Positions 1-5,583 of a DNA stretch of 7,469 bases are shown here, one piece after another. Source of the DNA: CAWEPK01 sp049521495 (GTDB lineage: Bacteria > Desulfobacterota > Syntrophorhabdia > Syntrophorhabdales > WCHB1-27); assembly GCA_049521495.1 (NCBI GenBank), contig JBEKOT010000150.1, positions 1-7,469 of the forward strand. Direction: 5' to 3'. Below the pieces are notes generated by a model. That model saw only the letters and a program-made list of their open reading frames with translations. It made no database searches and had not been told where the DNA came from. The translations under genes were made by a program, and so were the position numbers. How positions within the stretch are numbered: the stretch's first letter is position 1; each line of letters opens with the position of its first letter.

Positions 1-73
1 TTGTCTTAAATTCAAATCGTCAAGAAACAATATCGCGTCAGAATCTCCTGCGGGGTCTTAAAAGCGATAAATA

Positions 74-880
74 ATGGCGAGACGAATAGACAAGACAATA
101 AACGGCAGGCTGAGAAAAATTGCGAAAGACTTTAGCCGCGCCCTTTCAAGTGGATATCCGTATTACAGGCATTCGCTGCCGGTGCGCATCATGCACTGGA
201 GCAATGTCGTTTTTCTTTCCATACTCCTGATGAGCGGTCTCAATATTTTCAACGCCCATCCGGCGCTCTACTGGAGCAAGTCGTCTTACAGCGGCGTTCC
301 CCCTATATTGGAGATAAGGGACCAGGAAAACGATAAAGGAAAAATCTCCGGCGTCACACGCATCTTAGGCCACGACTTCGATACAACCGGGTTCCTGATG
401 GCGCGGCGATGGCACTTTTTCTTTGCCTGGCTGCTGGTCGCAAACGGCATCGCCTTCGTGACCTACTCCATTGTGAGCAGGCATTTGCATCATGATCTTC
501 TTCCCACGAGGCAGGATTGGCGTTCGATAGGCAGATCGATCATCGATCATCTGCGCTTTCGATTTCACAAAGGCGAGGCGGCCAAGCGCTACAACGTGCT
601 GCAGAAGCTCGCCTATCTGGGGGTGATCTTCTTCCTTCTCCCACTTATGATCCTCATGGGACTGGGTATGTCGCCGGCGCTGGACGCATTCCACCCCGGC
701 TGGGTAGATATCTTTTTCGGCCGGCAATCCATAAGAACAATCCATTTCGTTGTCGCTCTCGCGCTGGTGCTGTTCGTGATCGTTCATGTGTTTGAGGTAA
801 TCGTCAGCGGCTTCTGGAACAACCTTCGCTCGATGATTACGGGATGCTACAGGGTCGAATCGGAGGCGGATCATGAGTAA
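74..880 (+). CDS. Di-haem cytochrome b (cytochrome b561/b6-type membrane subunit)
   Basis: This 268-residue integral membrane protein is of the bacterial cytochrome b561 / thiosulfate-reductase cytochrome b type, which passes electrons between quinones and a partner oxidoreductase. Four hydrophobic segments are visible at about residues 42-58, 115-135, 178-200 and 222-245. Candidate haem-ligand histidines sit at their edges or inside them: H41 (RIMHW), H114 (RRWHF), H224 (RTIHF) and H238 (IVHVF). The NVLQKLAY stretch before helix 3 is typical of this family. A long loop between helices 1 and 2 (about 60-110) is probably periplasmic. The ATG at 74 has no clear Shine-Dalgarno sequence. The gene overlaps the downstream molybdoenzyme gene by 8 bases, so the two are almost certainly translated together and form one complex. 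The electron donor or acceptor cannot be told from sequence. Confidence 0.9.
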   Translation: MARRIDKTINGRLRKIAKDFSRALSSGYPYYRHSLPVRIMHWSNVVFLSILLMSGLNIFNAHPALYWSKSSYSGVPPILEIRDQENDKGKISGVTRILGHDFDTTGFLMARRWHFFFAWLLVANGIAFVTYSIVSRHLHHDLLPTRQDWRSIGRSIIDHLRFRFHKGEAAKRYNVLQKLAYLGVIFFLLPLMILMGLGMSPALDAFHPGWVDIFFGRQSIRTIHFVVALALVLFVIVHVFEVIVSGFWNNLRSMITGCYRVESEADHE

Positions 881-1715
881 TGACGACAAGCTGACCCGGC
901 GCGGTCTCATAACGCGCCTTCTTGCGAGCGCAAGCGTATTGGTGCTTGGCGGCTGCGAAAGGCTTTCGGAGACCACCTGGTTCCCCAAGATATTGGGCCT
1001 GGGGGAAAAGGCTACGTATAAGACTCAAAGACTGGTCGTTCCGCGCAAAGCGATGGCGCAGGAATTCCCGGCAACCGAGCTGTCGCCGCAATTTCGCAGC
1101 AACGGGACGTTTATGCCGAGTAGTCCAACATACAGGGCATTGGCAGCCAGAGGGTTTACGGACTATCGCCTCGAGGTAGGCGGTCTGGTGGAAAGGCCCG
1201 TGACCCTAACGCTTCCCGAAATTCGAAAGCTTCCCAGCCGGACCCAGATAACGCGGCATGATTGCGTCGAGGGGTGGAGCGCAATAGGCAAGTGGAAGGG
1301 GGCACGCCTCAGCGCGCTGCTCGAAGCAGTGCGTCTTAAGCCCAATGCCCGTTATGTGGTTGTCTACTGCGCAGACCCGATGGAAGACGGGGGCTCCCTC
1401 TATTACGAGAGCATCGACCTGGAAGACGCTTTTCACCCGCAGACTATACTCGCGTATGAGCTGAACGGCGAACCATTGCCAATCAAGAACGGCGCGCCGC
1501 TTCGCTTGCGGCTGGAGCGGCAGCTAGGCTACAAGATGGCGAAGTATGTCATGCGCCTTGAGATAGTCGAAGATTTCTCCGGGATAGCCGGAGGTAAAGG
1601 CGGCTATTGGGAGGACCGGGGATACGAGTGGTATGCCGGCATCTTATCGGTAAGAGGTCTGGAAAAGACCGGAAGTCCATTAGCTTCAAGGAGGAATCCA
1701 TGTCAAAGGACCTGA
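873..1715 (+). CDS. Sulfite-oxidase-fold molybdopterin oxidoreductase, Tat-exported lipoprotein (MsrP/YedY-like)
   Basis: A 280-residue protein with the oxidoreductase molybdopterin-binding (SUOX) fold shared by sulfite oxidase and the MsrP/YedY catalytic subunit. The segment TRHDCVEGWSAIGKW holds Cys131, the expected molybdenum ligand. The N-terminus has a twin-arginine start (TRRGLITRLL, residues 8-17), a hydrophobic stretch and a lipobox-like LGGC ending at Cys28. I therefore predict Tat export of the folded cofactor-loaded protein and lipid anchoring outside the membrane. The ATG is preceded by GGAGG at 862-866 with a 6-base spacer and lies within the 3' end of the cytochrome b gene, its likely electron partner. 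Family members usually end near the YEWYAGI motif (about residue 257). Here 23 residues of low-quality sequence follow and run 16 bases into the next gene, suggesting loss of the original stop. The substrate is unknown; S-oxides or sulfur oxyanions are possible. Confidence 0.88.
   Translation: MSNDDKLTRRGLITRLLASASVLVLGGCERLSETTWFPKILGLGEKATYKTQRLVVPRKAMAQEFPATELSPQFRSNGTFMPSSPTYRALAARGFTDYRLEVGGLVERPVTLTLPEIRKLPSRTQITRHDCVEGWSAIGKWKGARLSALLEAVRLKPNARYVVVYCADPMEDGGSLYYESIDLEDAFHPQTILAYELNGEPLPIKNGAPLRLRLERQLGYKMAKYVMRLEIVEDFSGIAGGKGGYWEDRGYEWYAGILSVRGLEKTGSPLASRRNPCQRT
1688..1694 (+). promoter_or_regulatory. Ribosome binding site that sets the start of the split-barrel gene
   Basis: AAGGAGG lies 5 bases before the ATG at 1700. 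It favours that start over an upstream in-frame ATG at 1607, which would lie deep inside the molybdoenzyme gene and add 31 residues unlike the family. Confidence 0.75.
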
Positions 1716-2119
1716 AAGAGTATTTCAACAAGATGCCCCGTTTGGGGGCCCTTGCCACAGCGGGCAGGGACGGGAAGGTCGACGTCGCCTACTTCGGCTC
1801 GGCCCGGATGGTCGACGAAAAGACGGTCTTCATGGGATGCGGCAAGAACAGGACCCTTACCTATCTCCAGGAAAACCCCAACGCAGTCTTCATGATAATG
1901 GAGCCGGGGCCGACTCCTCCCGAATGGAAGGGGGTGAGGGTCTATCTCAAGATGACGGAGTGTCAAACGTCGGGTGAGAAGCTTGACTCCCTCAAGGCCC
2001 AGCTCAGGGCAAAGGCCGGAGAGGCAGCCGCGAACATGATGCATGCGGCAATAACCTTCGAAGTTCAGGAGGTCAGGCCCTTTGCGGACTTTGGGCAGGC
2101 CTGGGAGAAGTCCATATAG
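1700..2119 (+). CDS. Pyridoxamine 5'-phosphate oxidase-family (FMN-binding split barrel) protein
   Basis: A 139-residue single-domain protein resembling the small pyridoxamine-phosphate-oxidase-like flavin-binding split-barrel proteins. The pattern is an N-terminal helix (KDLKEYFNKMPRLG), then strands in LATAGRDGKVDVAYFGSARMVDEKTVFMG, then a KNRTLTYLQENPNAVFMIM segment, which matches the family layout of K(N/T)..NL..NP.vaf. The C-terminal AITFEVQEVRPFADFGQAWEKSI is also typical. The true function is open: such proteins bind FMN, F420 or haem, or act as reductases of small molecules, and few are real PNP oxidases. It starts inside the end of the molybdoenzyme gene (16-base overlap) with a strong RBS. 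It therefore probably shares that transcript, although it may be an independent passenger. No Tat or membrane signal is visible, so it is cytoplasmic. Confidence 0.82.
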   Translation: MSKDLKEYFNKMPRLGALATAGRDGKVDVAYFGSARMVDEKTVFMGCGKNRTLTYLQENPNAVFMIMEPGPTPPEWKGVRVYLKMTECQTSGEKLDSLKAQLRAKAGEAAANMMHAAITFEVQEVRPFADFGQAWEKSI

Positions 2120-2141
2120 GCCTGGCTGTAAGAGGGCAAAC

Positions 2142-2628
2142 GTGCCGACTGTCTTGATAGCCTGCAAGGTGCTGGAAAAGGAGCTCCGCCATTCACTCCC
2201 CGATGATGCGGACGTGGAGGTTGTCTGGGTCGAAGCCGGACTACACGCGAATCTGCCTCGTTTGGAAGAGGCACTCGGTGCAGCTATAGAAAGGGCGAAG
2301 CCTTCGGAGCGAAAGGTGTATCTTCTTCGAGGCCCTTCTCGGCAAGGGCGCGCCGGAGATCAGGGATACGAAAACGATGATCATGACCCCAGGATGGGTG
2401 CGAGCGTGGCCGGCCATCATGGAAGCCCTGGGATGGAATGAAGTTGACGTGCGCATCAATCTGGGAAGGTACGAACGCATACTCATCGTCGACGCCGGGA
2501 TCGAGCCGCTCTCCGACGAGGAGACGCTATCGTTTTTCGACCTGGTCCAGGTGCCCGTGGAGATCACAAAGATAGATCTCTCCATCTTTCGTGACCTCCT
2601 TTCAAGGCTCCTGGATGAAGACGGATGA
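2142..2628 (+). pseudogene. Disrupted DUF1638-family gene (frame change and probable internal deletion)
   Basis: The first part starts at GTG 2142 (AGAGGG at 2131-2136 upstream) and reads VPTVLIACKVLEKEL to about KVYLLRG near 2331, resembling the N-terminal half of DUF1638 proteins. After that the frame loses family character and ends at 2441. The C-terminal half continues one frame over: LLGKGAPEIRDTK, then MIMTPGWVRAWPAIMEALGW (from 2377), INLGRYERILIVDAGIEPLSDEE and VPVEITKIDLSIF, to the stop at 2628. Joined, the halves give only about 161 residues. As I remember the family, members are around 200 or more, with a middle block (a YG.LC-like turn and an NC/DC...LLG motif) largely missing here. 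A deletion of some tens of bases that also shifts the frame explains this better than one lost base. DUF1638 has no settled biochemical role, though some members lie near corrinoid methyltransferase genes. Assembly error remains possible. Confidence 0.72.
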
Positions 2629-2633
2629 CATAG

Positions 2634-2673
2634 GCCGGCTGATCACTTCGCAGCGTTAGCCGGCGGAAACGCT
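2634..2673. terminator. Overlapping hairpins in the convergent gap (possible bidirectional terminator)
   Basis: GCCGGCT at 2634-2640 is perfectly inverted as AGCCGGC at 2658-2664 (17-base loop). A second inverted pair, AGCGTT at 2652-2657 and AACGCT at 2668-2673, overlaps it, so the two hairpins exclude each other. They lie between the ends of the plus-strand DUF1638 remnant and the minus-strand OsmC gene, and the second overlaps the OsmC stop codon. No T-run follows on either strand, so classic intrinsic termination is not shown. Confidence 0.35.
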
Positions 2674-3136
2674 ACCTCCAGTGAAGGAGGAGATTGTCCT
2701 TGATGCCGATGCAGCCGATCACGCTCTGGGCGGCAGGGCAGGAGGCAAGGTAAGATGCGAAGGCCTCGCGGGCTGCATCTGCCTTCTCCTCCTCCAAGGT
2801 CAAGTGATAGTCGACGCGGATGCTGGTGATCTTGAGCACGCCGTTCACGTTCTCGATATCGCCCTCTACTTCCGCCCGGTAAAGGTCCTCGAACGTCTTG
2901 ATCTCTTTTCTGGCCAGCGCCGCGGCCAGTGTTCCCATCATTCAGCCTGCTGTCGCGGCGATCATGTGGTCCAGGGTGGCTGGATACTCCTTTTCCGGCT
3001 CAACACCATAGAACCGCTTGATGCCGCTATGAACGCCGTAGTAGACCGGCTCGCTGAACCCCTCGATGACGGCTTTTCTCGTGGGGCCCTTCTCCCTGAC
3101 GATCCTGATACGCGATGTGTGAACCACGTCTCCCAT
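2672..3136 (-). CDS. OsmC-family peroxiredoxin, selenoprotein (in-frame TGA read as selenocysteine)
   Basis: One 154-residue OsmC/Ohr-superfamily protein read through an in-frame TGA at 2944-2942. The 64 residues before it (KAVIEGFSEPVYYGV, KEYPATLDHMIAATAG) and the 89 after it (MMGTLAAALARK, EGDIENVNGVLKITSIRV, YLASCPAAQSV, ending IKDNLLLHW) form a continuous, full-length OsmC domain with no frame change. OsmC proteins have their peroxidatic cysteine right after the AA.AG segment, exactly where the TGA falls (residue 65). The second conserved cysteine is present as Cys133 in SCPAAQSV. A hairpin with bacterial SECIS geometry follows the TGA. Inferred role: cytoplasmic thiol- or selenol-dependent reduction of organic hydroperoxides. 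The ATG at 3136 follows GGGAGG. OsmC-like selenoproteins are known from bacterial selenoproteome surveys. The alternative is a Cys-to-stop nonsense mutation. Confidence 0.83.
2910..2944 (-). promoter_or_regulatory. Candidate bacterial SECIS element with its UGA codon
   Basis: On the minus strand the UGA (2944-2942) is followed by 12 bases. Next come CTGGCC (2929-2924), an eight-base loop GCGGCGCT (2923-2916) and GGCCAG (2915-2910), giving a perfect 6-bp stem. The apical loop starts 18 bases after the UGA and its first base is G. That agrees with the usual bSECIS description: a stem-loop just downstream, loop about 16-37 bases from the UGA, and a G among the first loop bases. It would recruit SelB with Sec-tRNA. 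The hairpin lies inside the coding sequence, as bacterial SECIS elements do. Confidence 0.7.
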
Positions 3137-3139
3137 AGA

Positions 3140-3147
3140 CCCTCCCT
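3140..3147 (-). promoter_or_regulatory. Ribosome binding site of the OsmC selenoprotein gene
   Basis: The minus strand reads AAGGGAGGGTCT just before the ATG at 3136-3134. The GGGAGG core has about a 4-base spacer, a strong site supporting this start. Confidence 0.65.
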
Positions 3148-3172
3148 TCAGTCACTTTTGACGACGAAGCGC

Positions 3173-3364
3173 CTATTCTGCTGAACGACGCTTCCCGTTC
3201 TCTTCAATTCCTTCAGCCGTTCTCTCGTATACCATTATAACATGGCGGCCCTCCATTTCCGGTCGAGTTATCGCTTTCGGTCCCGCATGAGAGAGGAGCA
3301 TCTCGGCGCATTTGCTTGCCGCAGTGGGGAGGTCGTGGTATCCATAAAGCGTTCCCCGATCCAA
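3173..3364 (-). CDS. Doubtful small ORF, hypothetical protein
   Basis: A 63-codon open frame starting at TTG 3364 (MDRGTLYGYHD...) and ending 36 bases before the OsmC start. I do not recognise it. In its favour, part of the sequence looks protein-like: LPTAASKCAEMLLSHAG could form an amphipathic helix and HVIMVYERTAEGIEEN a strand followed by a helix. The frame also stays open back to the hydrolase stop codon. Against it, there is no Shine-Dalgarno sequence before the TTG, no upstream ATG, and a TATAAT-like hexamer lies inside it. It may be a small gene co-transcribed with OsmC, a remnant of a longer gene, or just leader sequence. Confidence 0.25.
   Translation of the reverse strand: MDRGTLYGYHDLPTAASKCAEMLLSHAGPKAITRPEMEGRHVIMVYERTAEGIEENGKRRSAE
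3234..3242 (-). promoter_or_regulatory. Possible extended -10 promoter element upstream of OsmC
   Basis: The minus strand reads TGTTATAAT at 3242-3234: a perfect TATAAT preceded by the TGn of an extended -10 box. It lies about 98 bases before the OsmC ATG. No convincing -35 hexamer is visible, but extended -10 promoters can do without one. If real, the small ORF around it is not a gene, or is only transcribed from further upstream. Confidence 0.35.
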
Positions 3365-3472
3365 ACAGGTGCCCGGGCAAACGGGCCGGGGACGACACGA
3401 TCCTGCGGCGGTTCCGCATTCTCGCGATCGACCTTTGAGTGTTCGATTCTCCGTTGCTCCGACTTTGATCGT

Positions 3473-4294
3473 TTACGTCTTAAAAAACGCGAGCAAGTCG
3501 GCGTTGACCTGATCCTTGAGGGTCGTGCACATGCCGTGCGGCGCCCCTGGATACACCTTCAGCGTCGCGTTCTTGATGATCTTTGCCGATAGCATTGCCG
3601 AGGCGCCGATCGGCACGATCTGGTCGTCATCGCCGTGGAGGATGAGCGTCGGCACGTCGATCTTCTTGAGGTCCTCCGTAAGGTCCGTCTCGGAAAACGC
3701 CTTAATGCAAAAGTAGGACGCAGGTATGCCTGCCATCATCCCCTGGAGCCAGAAAGACTCGCGCACGCCTTCCGAGACCTTTGCTCCCTGCCGGTTATAT
3801 CCGTAGAACGGTATGCTGAGATCCTTCCAGAACTGTGAACGGTCGGCAAGAACTGCTGCGCGGAGCTTATCGAACGCCTCAATCGGTGTCCCTCCCGGAT
3901 TGGACGGCGTCTTCAGCATCAGCGGTGGGACCGCGCTGATCAGAACGGCCTTGGTCACACGTTTCGTGCCGTGGCGGCCAATGTAGCGGGTTACTTCACC
4001 GCCCCCGGTAGAATGGCCCACGTGGATCGCATCCTTCAGGTCGAGCGCTTCGGCGAGGGCGGCAAGGTCGTCGGCATAGGTGTCCATATCGTTGCCGCTC
4101 CAGGGCTGGCTCGACCGGCCATGACCCCGGCGGTCGTGAGCGATGCAGCGGTAGCCCCTGGAGGCCAGAAAGAACATCTGGTCCTCGAAGGCGTCGGCAC
4201 AGAGCGGCCAACCGTGGCTGAAGACGACGGGCTGCCCGTTGCCCCAGTCCTTGTAGTAAATCTCGGTGCCGTCTTTCGTCGTGATCGTGGGCAT
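3473..4294 (-). CDS. Alpha/beta hydrolase, non-haem chloroperoxidase/arylesterase type
   Basis: A 273-residue cytoplasmic hydrolase with a full catalytic triad and family signatures. The N-terminal MPTITTKDGTEIYYKDWG and the oxyanion-hole region VVFSHGWPL open the fold, followed by HDRRGHGRSSQPW. The nucleophile serine lies in the elbow GHSTGGG, the acid Asp in LILHGDDDQIVP, and the His in YPGAPHGM near the C-terminus. Length and ends match the cofactor-free haloperoxidase (perhydrolase)/esterase group, which hydrolyses esters and with carboxylic acids can form peracids from peroxide. The natural substrate is unknown. I choose ATG 4294 over the in-frame GTG at 4303 because GAAAGGAG (4310-4303) is 8 bases before the ATG but overlaps the GTG. 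The gene is intact, unlike the DUF1638 and pirin genes. It is 336 bases upstream of OsmC and divergent from pirin. Confidence 0.93.
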   Translation of the reverse strand: MPTITTKDGTEIYYKDWGNGQPVVFSHGWPLCADAFEDQMFFLASRGYRCIAHDRRGHGRSSQPWSGNDMDTYADDLAALAEALDLKDAIHVGHSTGGGEVTRYIGRHGTKRVTKAVLISAVPPLMLKTPSNPGGTPIEAFDKLRAAVLADRSQFWKDLSIPFYGYNRQGAKVSEGVRESFWLQGMMAGIPASYFCIKAFSETDLTEDLKKIDVPTLILHGDDDQIVPIGASAMLSAKIIKNATLKVYPGAPHGMCTTLKDQVNADLLAFFKT

Positions 4295-4326
4295 GTGATG
4301 CACTCCTTTCTTTTTGGGAGAAGACT

Positions 4327-4355
4327 TAGAGCCTCTGTTTACGTGGCCATGTCAA
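4327..4355 (-). promoter_or_regulatory. Possible sigma-70 promoter for the hydrolase gene
   Basis: The minus strand has a perfect TTGACA at 4355-4350. The best -10 candidates 18-19 bases downstream are CTCTAA or TCTAAG, weak matches. The placement is right, about 35 bases before the hydrolase ATG, with an A-rich leader and a good RBS after it. Confidence 0.35.
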
Positions 4356-4420
4356 TCATTGTCCCCGGTGCGAGATTTGCTATTTTCCTTATAGGTACAA
4401 TAAGACCACGTATCGATGCC

Positions 4421-4460
4421 TTGTCAACCGACCCAGATAAAGGATGTTGCTAACCGACCC
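4421..4460. repeat. 14-bp imperfect direct repeat in the divergent intergenic region
   Basis: TTGTCAACCGACCC at 4421-4434 recurs as TTGCTAACCGACCC at 4447-4460: 12 of 14 bases identical, with starts 26 bases apart. It sits between the divergent hydrolase and pirin genes, about 165-205 bases before pirin. A pair of regulator binding sites is possible. No regulator gene lies in the window. Confidence 0.4.
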
Positions 4461-4626
4461 CGAGGACCAGTACCCCTTCATCAGTATGAGTCTTATATTG
4501 CGGATTGGAGACTCTACCGAAGACCAGCGATGGGATTTACAGAATGACGAGATAGTCAGGGAGCATCGGGGGAGTTCTGACCAAGGCTTATACAGATACC
4601 GTCGATCAGCTACAAGGAGGACGCTA

Positions 4627-5552
4627 ATGGCGACCAATAGAAAGATACGGAAGGTGATGAGGAGCAGGCCGACTATCGAGGGAGCGGGGGTCCACCTGAG
4701 ACGGGCCTTCGGTGGCGGAGACGCCCCCGAGTTCGATCCGTTCCTGCTTCTCGACGACTTTCGCTCGGACGATCCGCGACATTATCTGAAAGGCTTTCCC
4801 TGGCACCCCCATCGCGGCATCGAGACCATCACCTACGTGCTTCAGGGCAAGGTGGAGCATGGGGACAGCATGGGCAACAAAGGTGTCATCGCCGCATGCG
4901 ACGTCCAGTGGATGACAGCAGGGAGCGGCATCATTCACCAGGAGATGCCGAAGGTGATGAGTCCGGCTACATGGGCGGCTTCCAGCTCTGGGCCAACCTC
5001 CCTGCGTCCCACAAGATGATGGACCCCCGCTACCGCGGGCTGACGGAAGATCAGATACCGGAAGTCCCGGTTGGGAACGGCGTAAAGGTCAGGATCATGT
5101 GCGGCGAGATCGAGGGCACGAAAGGGCCTGTCACTGATATCGTCACCGAGCCTGAATACCTCGACGTCACCGTCCCCGGCCATTCGGAATTCACTCATCC
5201 CACCAAACCCGGCTATACGGTCTTCGCCTACGTTATCGGAGGAGAAGGCTACTTCTGCCATGAGAAGGACGCTTTTAGCTATGAAATGGAGGGCGCAAAC
5301 TATTTCGACATGGAACGGAAGCCGGCGATTGGCAACAACAGTCTGGTGGTCTTCGAAGACGGCGAGCAGGTGGTCGTCTCTACCGAGAAGGAAGGCGTCC
5401 GTTTCTTGCTCATCTCGGGAAAACCGATAGGCGAGCCGGTAGCGTGGTACGGACCGATCGTGATGAACACCAGGGAGGAATTACAACTCGCCTTCGACGA
5501 GTATCGCAATGGCACGTTCATCAAGTACCACGGCAAGGCACAGGAGAGATAG
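4627..5552 (+). pseudogene. Pirin-family protein, interrupted by a one-base frameshift
   Basis: Pirin is a bicupin whose N-terminal cupin binds a metal; some bacterial members have quercetin 2,3-dioxygenase activity and others regulate by protein contact. ATG 4627 follows AAGGAGG with a 6-base spacer. The segment WHPHRGIETITYVLQG gives metal ligands H60 and H62, and GIIHQEMPK gives H104 and E106. After K109 the frame breaks: the family sequence GDESGYMGGFQLWANLP resumes one frame back and runs to 5552 (QLWANLPASHKMMDPRYRG, TVPGHSEFTHPTKPG). The breakpoint is AAGGTGAT at 4951-4958. One extra G, giving AAGGGTGAT, would restore an uninterrupted 308-residue protein of normal length with every conserved residue. 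A base-calling or assembly error, or a very recent mutation, is therefore likelier than old decay. Without repair, translation stops at 5019. The MFS gene follows 31 bases after the stop. Confidence 0.85.
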
Positions 5553-5583
5553 AGCCGGCTTCGGATAAGCTCGGGCACGCAGA

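Larger units (their letters stand above)
4295..4626. other. Divergent intergenic region between hydrolase and pirin
   Basis: About 330 bases without a gene I can support. Open frames exist on both strands, but they lack ribosome binding sites and recognisable protein sequence. The region holds the hydrolase leader and possible promoter, the direct repeat at 4421-4460, and at its right end the AAGGAGG site (4614-4620) of the pirin gene. The long leader before pirin (over 160 bases past the repeat) shows no hairpin obvious to me by eye. Confidence 0.5.

Noticed and set aside
1..73. Promoter for the cytochrome b gene (TTGTCT at 1-6 with CAATAT at 28-33)
   Set aside because: The spacing is 21 bases and the -10 match is poor; the true promoter may lie outside the window.
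365..988. A 207-codon open frame on the minus strand, opposite the cytochrome b gene
   Set aside because: It is antisense to a clear cytochrome b gene, rich in H, Q and R, matches no family I know, and is a frame shadow of that gene.
2942..2944. The OsmC TGA as an ordinary nonsense mutation with a second gene restarting at ATG 2941
   Set aside because: The TGA sits precisely at the catalytic Cys column and a SECIS-like hairpin follows. The ATG ATG after it has no ribosome binding site of its own, and each half alone is not a folded OsmC domain.
2681..3184. A 167-codon plus-strand frame opposite the OsmC gene
   Set aside because: The minus-strand reading gives a full OsmC domain; this frame has no RBS or recognised motif.
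3971..4453. A 160-codon plus-strand frame opposite the hydrolase 5' end
   Set aside because: It is antisense to the hydrolase coding sequence, whose catalytic motifs are complete.
4946..4962. Programmed -1 ribosomal frameshift in pirin
   Set aside because: No X XXY YYZ slippery heptamer is present at CCGAAGGTGATG and pirins are not known to use frameshifting; a one-base indel is simpler.
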